NCBI GenBank assembly: GCA_905236315.1
Contig: CAJOPO010000264.1
Coordinates: 1-10,729 of the forward strand
Source: an uncultured Treponema sp.
Lineage (GTDB): Bacteria > Spirochaetota > Spirochaetia > Treponematales > Treponemataceae
Direction: 5' to 3'
DNA length: 10,729 nt
The notes beneath the pieces are model-generated. The model saw only the letters and a program-made list of their open reading frames with translations, was not told where the DNA came from and did not search any database. This document shows positions 7,138-10,729 of the stretch, piece by piece; position 1 is the first letter of the stretch; every line of letters begins with the position of its first letter. A program made the translations under genes and the position numbers.

Positions 7138-8317
7138 AAAAAATTGCAGCAGAATGTCCTAAAACGGCAAGAACGGCTGGGTCTGCGAAGGTTACTTTGT
7201 TGCGTCCGTTGCGTTTAGACATATATAAGGCTTGGTCGGCTTGTTCTACTAGCACTTTAGGAGATGTAACAAGATTTGTTTCTATAGAAAAAGTTGCAAC
7301 GCCCACAGAAATAGTAACTTTCATGTGTTGATTTTGATAAAAAAAGTCATGATTGGCAATATTGCTTCTTATGCGCTCTGCTACAAGTAGGGCATCTTTT
7401 TTAGGAGTTTTATTCAATAAGACAGTAAATTCCTCTCCCCCATATCTTGAAGCTATATCTTGCCCCCGTATGCTTGATTTTACTATATTTGCAACCTCTT
7501 TTAATACGAAATCCCCACAGGCATGACCGAAAGTATCGTTAAAACGCTTAAAAAAGTCTATATCTAGCATAAGAACGCTTAAATTGTTTCCTTCAGCAAC
7601 TGCGACATCTAGTTTGTCTGTGAGCATATTAAAGAAATAGTATTTTAGCTTTAACTTAGTCATCATATCTGTAGATGACATTTCTATAAGAGAAGCATTA
7701 TTTACGGCTATAGCGGCTAAAGAGGCTATAGTACATATTTCTTTTTTTTCGTATTCATCATATTCAGAAGAATCATCATCTAAGGTTATGCGTTCCCCTA
7801 GTATAAGTATGCCCATAAGCCTGTTTTTTAGCACAAGGGGAACTATAAGCGTAGGATTTAACGTAGAAATAAGTTTTAATTCTTTACTATCTGGCAAAAT
7901 ATCCCATAGTTCTCGCATTGTAAACACGGTATTTGGCACGGTTAACACTTCTACAAGGCGCGAATCATCAGAAATAATATAATCTACAGACTGGTCTAAT
8001 TCAAAGCCGCTTACATTATTGCCTAAGGCATAAATCTTTCTGTCTATGGTGTCTGTAATAAATACACCAGCACCTAGAACACGCATTTGTGCCATAGCTA
8101 CATAAAGCACAGACTCTATAAGCGTAGAAAGTTCTAGCGTTGTGCATAGGGAACGAGAAATCTCTAATAATTGTCGTAAATCATATATTTCTTTTTCATA
8201 CTCCGCAGCAGTCTTAGGCTTTTCTAGTAGTTCATCTTTTGTAAGAGGAACTTCCTTAGGTTCTGCGTCAATATGAGAAAATTCATCAATGTTTACTTCT
8301 TCTTGCTCTAAAGCCAT
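7136..8317 (-). CDS. GAF-GGDEF diguanylate cyclase
   Basis: A 393-residue cytoplasmic enzyme predicted to make cyclic di-GMP from two GTP. Residues 1-40 are acidic and probably disordered. A short coiled coil (about 38-55) leads into a GAF sensor domain (about 55-210, with TLIVPLVLKNRLMGILILGE near 156-175). The GGDEF domain spans about 212-378. Visible catalytic features are LDIDFFKRFNDTFGHACGD, with metal-binding Asp252, Asn260 and Asp269, and the signature RYGGEEF (291-297). RGQD at 284-287 sits nine residues before the signature, where the product-inhibition I-site RxxD is expected, so feedback control is likely. The GAF ligand cannot be told. No membrane segment or phosphoreceiver domain is seen. 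The start lies five bases after the 524-aa gene, with only a weak AAGAG before it, and the next gene follows eight bases after its stop. Confidence 0.94.
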   Translation of the reverse strand: MALEQEEVNIDEFSHIDAEPKEVPLTKDELLEKPKTAAEYEKEIYDLRQLLEISRSLCTTLELSTLIESVLYVAMAQMRVLGAGVFITDTIDRKIYALGNNVSGFELDQSVDYIISDDSRLVEVLTVPNTVFTMRELWDILPDSKELKLISTLNPTLIVPLVLKNRLMGILILGERITLDDDSSEYDEYEKKEICTIASLAAIAVNNASLIEMSSTDMMTKLKLKYYFFNMLTDKLDVAVAEGNNLSVLMLDIDFFKRFNDTFGHACGDFVLKEVANIVKSSIRGQDIASRYGGEEFTVLLNKTPKKDALLVAERIRSNIANHDFFYQNQHMKVTISVGVATFSIETNLVTSPKVLVEQADQALYMSKRNGRNKVTFADPAVLAVLGHSAAIF

Positions 8318-8322
8318 TACTC

Positions 8323-9897
8323 TTATTTTTTCTCTGTATTAGTAATGATAACATAATTTTTCATTATTTCAAGGAATAAAGCCCATAAACTGTATTGTTT
8401 TTCTAAAAGTTCTGCATTATCTCTATTTCGTGAAGACAATGTAAGCACTTTTAAGTTTGTTATTACATCAGAGTGGGTCTTTTTTGCTTCTACAATAATT
8501 TCTCCTAGTAATTTATATACATGGAATATATTATTTACTTCTATTTGAATTATGTCTTTTGCTATTCTGTTTATTTTATCTACCATATCTTTTATGCGCC
8601 CGTTAAAGTTATTATTCTTACGAGCATCACTTAAAAGATTTAGCAAAACGGCTTCGTCAAAGTCTTTATTGCGAGAAAATGAATCTTCAAACTCTTTTAG
8701 TCTGTCTAAAGCCTCGTTTAAAGCATAAACTGCGCTAGAAAACTCTGTTTTATATGCAGAATTATTAAAATAACCTTCTATTACAATGTCGTTTAAGAGG
8801 GGCTTTACATGGGCTTCAAAGTAATGGGTAAGGAAGCTCTTTAGAATCTGGAACGGCATACAGTATGTAAAAGAGAGCGGAGAGGTCTTTAACTGTTCAT
8901 TAAGCTCTGTGTTGTAGCCTGCAACGGCAACCATCTTTTTATCAGAAAAGATTTGCTTTAGTTCATCACTGATTTTTTCATCTTGAAGGTCATTTTTTAG
9001 CCTAGCTTCTTCTATTCTAAAGCGATTTTCTAGGAATTCTCCATAGTGCTTACGTGCATTTTCGTTATAAATGGCCTTCTTTGGAACATAAGTTGGGTCT
9101 TTTTTGGCAAGGCAAATAAGATTTTTTAAGGTTTCGTTTGTTAAGACATGACGCAAAACGCTTTGGATTTTTTTTAGATTTTCTACAAGGGCTGCTGTTT
9201 CTTCATTCTCTCCTGTAGTTTTATGATATAACTGATATAGGGCAATTATAGCATTGCTAGTGGATGTGTTTATATCTAAATCACAGCAAACATAGTAAAG
9301 GTCGCATAAAGAAGAATCTAATAGTTCTGCGGGCAGTGCTTGAAAATTTGGCGTATAGTTTGGGGCGGTAGAAAAACCTACATCAAAAAGACGCAAGGCT
9401 GTAACAAAAGAATATTTACATAAGTCATTTAGCTGCTTTATGCGGTCTATAACGTTATCTATGCGCACAAAGTCTGGCATATTAAAGTATTTTAGCACCT
9501 TTTCTAGCTGCCTGTGTTCACTTTCAAAATGACGACTTAAAGAATCTGCATCACGCGCACTAGCTTTGCGGTTATCATAAGAAAGGGATTCTAAGATGTC
9601 TTGTATTTCTGGAGGAAGACCTGTTAGTAAAAGCTGCTCTGTAAAGTGTGCATTGCGGTCATAATTGTCTGAACACATAGTTTGAGAAAGTAATTCGTGC
9701 AAAGGTTTTGCATTTATGCTCAAAACTCTTAAGGCTTCTGCAAAATTTTCTAATACAACACCTCCTTTATAAATAGCAGGAGTTGAGACGCGTAAGGTAT
9801 TTTCTATTTTTCTTAGAGCTTGACGTTTTTTTACCTCTGGGGAAGAAGCCATAAATACTGATTGCAAGAACTCTTTAAACGTTTGTATAAAAGACAT
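8323..9897 (-). CDS. Large alpha-helical cytoplasmic protein, unknown function
   Basis: This 524-residue protein has no signal peptide, membrane segment or catalytic motif that I can recognise. It appears almost wholly helical, with charged amphipathic stretches such as KKRQALRKIENTL near 23-35 and EARLKNDLQDEKISDELKQI in the middle, and a helical end. I recall a spirochaete-only family of unknown function, DUF5312, with this general character, but the match is from memory and unverified. The ATG at 9897 is the first possible start after an in-frame TAA (9909-9907). The following residues MSFIQTFKEFLQSVF form a plausible first helix. No Shine-Dalgarno is present. It is the first gene of the minus-strand run and sits five bases before the diguanylate cyclase, so a role linked to that signalling enzyme is possible but is inference only. 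Confidence 0.88.
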   Translation of the reverse strand: MSFIQTFKEFLQSVFMASSPEVKKRQALRKIENTLRVSTPAIYKGGVVLENFAEALRVLSINAKPLHELLSQTMCSDNYDRNAHFTEQLLLTGLPPEIQDILESLSYDNRKASARDADSLSRHFESEHRQLEKVLKYFNMPDFVRIDNVIDRIKQLNDLCKYSFVTALRLFDVGFSTAPNYTPNFQALPAELLDSSLCDLYYVCCDLDINTSTSNAIIALYQLYHKTTGENEETAALVENLKKIQSVLRHVLTNETLKNLICLAKKDPTYVPKKAIYNENARKHYGEFLENRFRIEEARLKNDLQDEKISDELKQIFSDKKMVAVAGYNTELNEQLKTSPLSFTYCMPFQILKSFLTHYFEAHVKPLLNDIVIEGYFNNSAYKTEFSSAVYALNEALDRLKEFEDSFSRNKDFDEAVLLNLLSDARKNNNFNGRIKDMVDKINRIAKDIIQIEVNNIFHVYKLLGEIIVEAKKTHSDVITNLKVLTLSSRNRDNAELLEKQYSLWALFLEIMKNYVIITNTEKK

Positions 9898-9903
9898 AAT
9901 ATA

Positions 9904-9932
9904 ATTTTATTATTAAAATAGGATTTACGCAA
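9904..9932 (-). promoter_or_regulatory. Candidate promoter of the minus-strand five-gene operon
   Basis: The -35 box TTGCGT (9932-9927) and -10 box TAAAAT (9909-9904) are separated by 17 bases. The -10 matches five of six consensus bases and the -35 only three. Transcription would start about at the ATG (9897), giving a leaderless or nearly leaderless message. The region is very AT-rich, so a chance match is possible. Confidence 0.4.
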
Positions 9933-9953
9933 TACTAATCTATGCGCTAAAAT
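9924..9953 (+). promoter_or_regulatory. Candidate promoter of the M18 aminopeptidase gene
   Basis: The -35 box TTTACG (9924-9929, four of six consensus) and -10 box TAAAAT (9948-9953, five of six) are 18 bases apart. The predicted start falls at or just before the ATG at 9961, and no Shine-Dalgarno is seen. The -35 box overlaps that of the opposing promoter, so the two may compete or share control. Confidence 0.4.
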
Positions 9954-9960
9954 ATGAACT

Positions 9961-10729
9961 ATGAACAATTTAGATAATAATTTTTCTCTTAATGCTAAAG
10001 AATATGCACAAAATATGTTAAATTTTATTGATAAAAGCCCTGTTAGTTTTTATGCTATTGCCTCATTATCTGATATTTTAGTAAAAGAAGGCTTTATAGA
10101 ACTAAAAGAGGGTCAAACTTGGTACTTGCAAAATGGAAAAAGCTACTATGTAAAGCGCAATTCCTCTTCGCTAATAGCCTTTTGCTTACCTAAAGAAGCT
10201 AAAGCAGAAGGTTTTTCTATAGTAGCAAGCCATAGCGACTCTCCTTCGTTTAAGATAAAAGAAAATCCTGAAATAGAAAACTCATACTCAGTGCGTCTTA
10301 ATATAGAAAAATATGGAGGCATGCTTTGCGCTCCTTGGTTTGACCGTCCTCTTTCTGTAGCAGGAAGGGCTATCATAAAGGATAGCAGTGGTGTCTTAGA
10401 AGAAAGACTTATTAATATAGAACAAAATCTTTTTATGATACCTAATCTAGCAATTCACATGAATCGTAATGCAAATGAAGAGGCTTCTTATGATGTGCAA
10501 GGTGGCATGTTGCCTGTAATGGCATTAGATAAGGCAGTTTGCCCCTCTGGTAGCTTACAAAAATTAATAGCGAATGAGCTTAATGTAGATGTAAAAGATA
10601 TTTTAGGTAGCGATTTATATCTATATAATAGAGAAAAAGGTGTTTTATGGGGGATGAACGAAGAGTTTATTGCTTCTCCTAGATTAGATGACCTTGAATG
10701 TGCTTATACTGCTCTTACAGGTTTTACTA
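9961..10729 (+). CDS. M18-family metalloaminopeptidase, N-terminal part (3'-truncated)
   Basis: The first 256 residues of a dinuclear-metal aminopeptidase of the aspartyl aminopeptidase/aminopeptidase I family, a large cytoplasmic oligomer that removes N-terminal residues from peptides. The opening AKEYAQNMLNFIDKSPVSFYA matches the usual start of the family. The metal-site motif ASHSDSPSFKIK gives His91 and Asp93. APWFDRPLSVAGR (124-136), IPNLAIHMNR (160-169) and SPRLDDL (239-245, with probable bridging-metal Asp243) follow in the expected order. Relatives have about 420-480 residues, so the catalytic Glu pair and remaining ligands lie beyond the edge. The ATG at 9961 is chosen because TGA closes the frame at 9955-9957. 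An ATG at 9954 is in another frame and soon stops. No Shine-Dalgarno is seen. The gene is divergent from the five-gene operon. It could be the apeA- or apeB-like type; which one is not clear. Confidence 0.92.
   Translation, partial: MNNLDNNFSLNAKEYAQNMLNFIDKSPVSFYAIASLSDILVKEGFIELKEGQTWYLQNGKSYYVKRNSSSLIAFCLPKEAKAEGFSIVASHSDSPSFKIKENPEIENSYSVRLNIEKYGGMLCAPWFDRPLSVAGRAIIKDSSGVLEERLINIEQNLFMIPNLAIHMNRNANEEASYDVQGGMLPVMALDKAVCPSGSLQKLIANELNVDVKDILGSDLYLYNREKGVLWGMNEEFIASPRLDDLECAYTALTGFT

Noticed and set aside
9928..9946. CGCA and TGCG half-sites 11 bases apart between the divergent genes, as a possible operator
   Set aside because: Four-base arms are expected by chance in a region this size, and the symmetry does not extend further.
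9954..9956. ATG at 9954 as the start of the aminopeptidase gene
   Set aside because: It is in a different frame and ends at a TAA after seven codons; the family N-terminus begins from the ATG at 9961.
10146..10376. A minus-strand open frame of 76 codons
   Set aside because: It lies inside the M18 aminopeptidase gene, whose frame carries the family metal-site motifs in order.

Overview
The window is a compact, low-GC chromosomal stretch with seven protein genes and almost no non-coding DNA. The largest gap is 63 bases, and no gene-free stretch exceeds 300 bases. The organism is most likely a spirochaete, probably a Treponema or close relative. The best evidence is the phenylalanyl-tRNA synthetase alpha subunit: at 519 residues with an N-terminal winged-helix extension it is the archaeal/eukaryal form, which spirochaetes are known to carry in place of the shorter bacterial form. 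The low GC, the paired alpha-2-macroglobulin and PBP1C genes, and several exported proteins of no recognisable family fit this. Species cannot be decided from the sequence.

Layout. (1) Bases 1-4142, plus strand: the C-terminal part of a bacterial alpha-2-macroglobulin with an intact CLEQ thioester, followed 27 bases later by a complete penicillin-binding protein 1C. This is the classic yfhM-pbpC envelope-defence and repair pair. (2) Bases 4141-4165: a hairpin with T-tracts on both strands, which can terminate both this operon and the convergent one. (3) Bases 4202-9897, minus strand: five genes with gaps of only 5, 8, 24 and 28 bases, read in the order 524-aa helical cytoplasmic protein, GAF-GGDEF diguanylate cyclase, 289-aa exported protein with a Ser/Ala/Thr linker, 147-aa exported protein, pheS. 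They look like one operon. (4) Bases 9898-9960: a divergent intergenic region with two mirror-image promoter candidates that share overlapping -35 boxes. (5) Bases 9961-10729, plus strand: the N-terminal 256 residues of an M18-family metalloaminopeptidase, cut by the window edge.

How the genes work together. The A2M traps proteases that reach the periplasm, and PBP1C polymerises and cross-links peptidoglycan. On the minus strand a c-di-GMP synthase sits between an unknown cytoplasmic protein and two secreted unknowns, and pheS ends the transcript. That mix of signalling, envelope and translation genes is the least explained part of the window.

There is no sign of a mobile element, CRISPR array, tRNA, rRNA or phage gene, and all seven genes look intact apart from the two cut by the edges. 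This is mostly ordinary core chromosome. The points most worth checking are the unknown proteins around the cyclase, a perfect 14-bp inverted repeat inside one of them, and the possibly leaderless divergent promoter pair.
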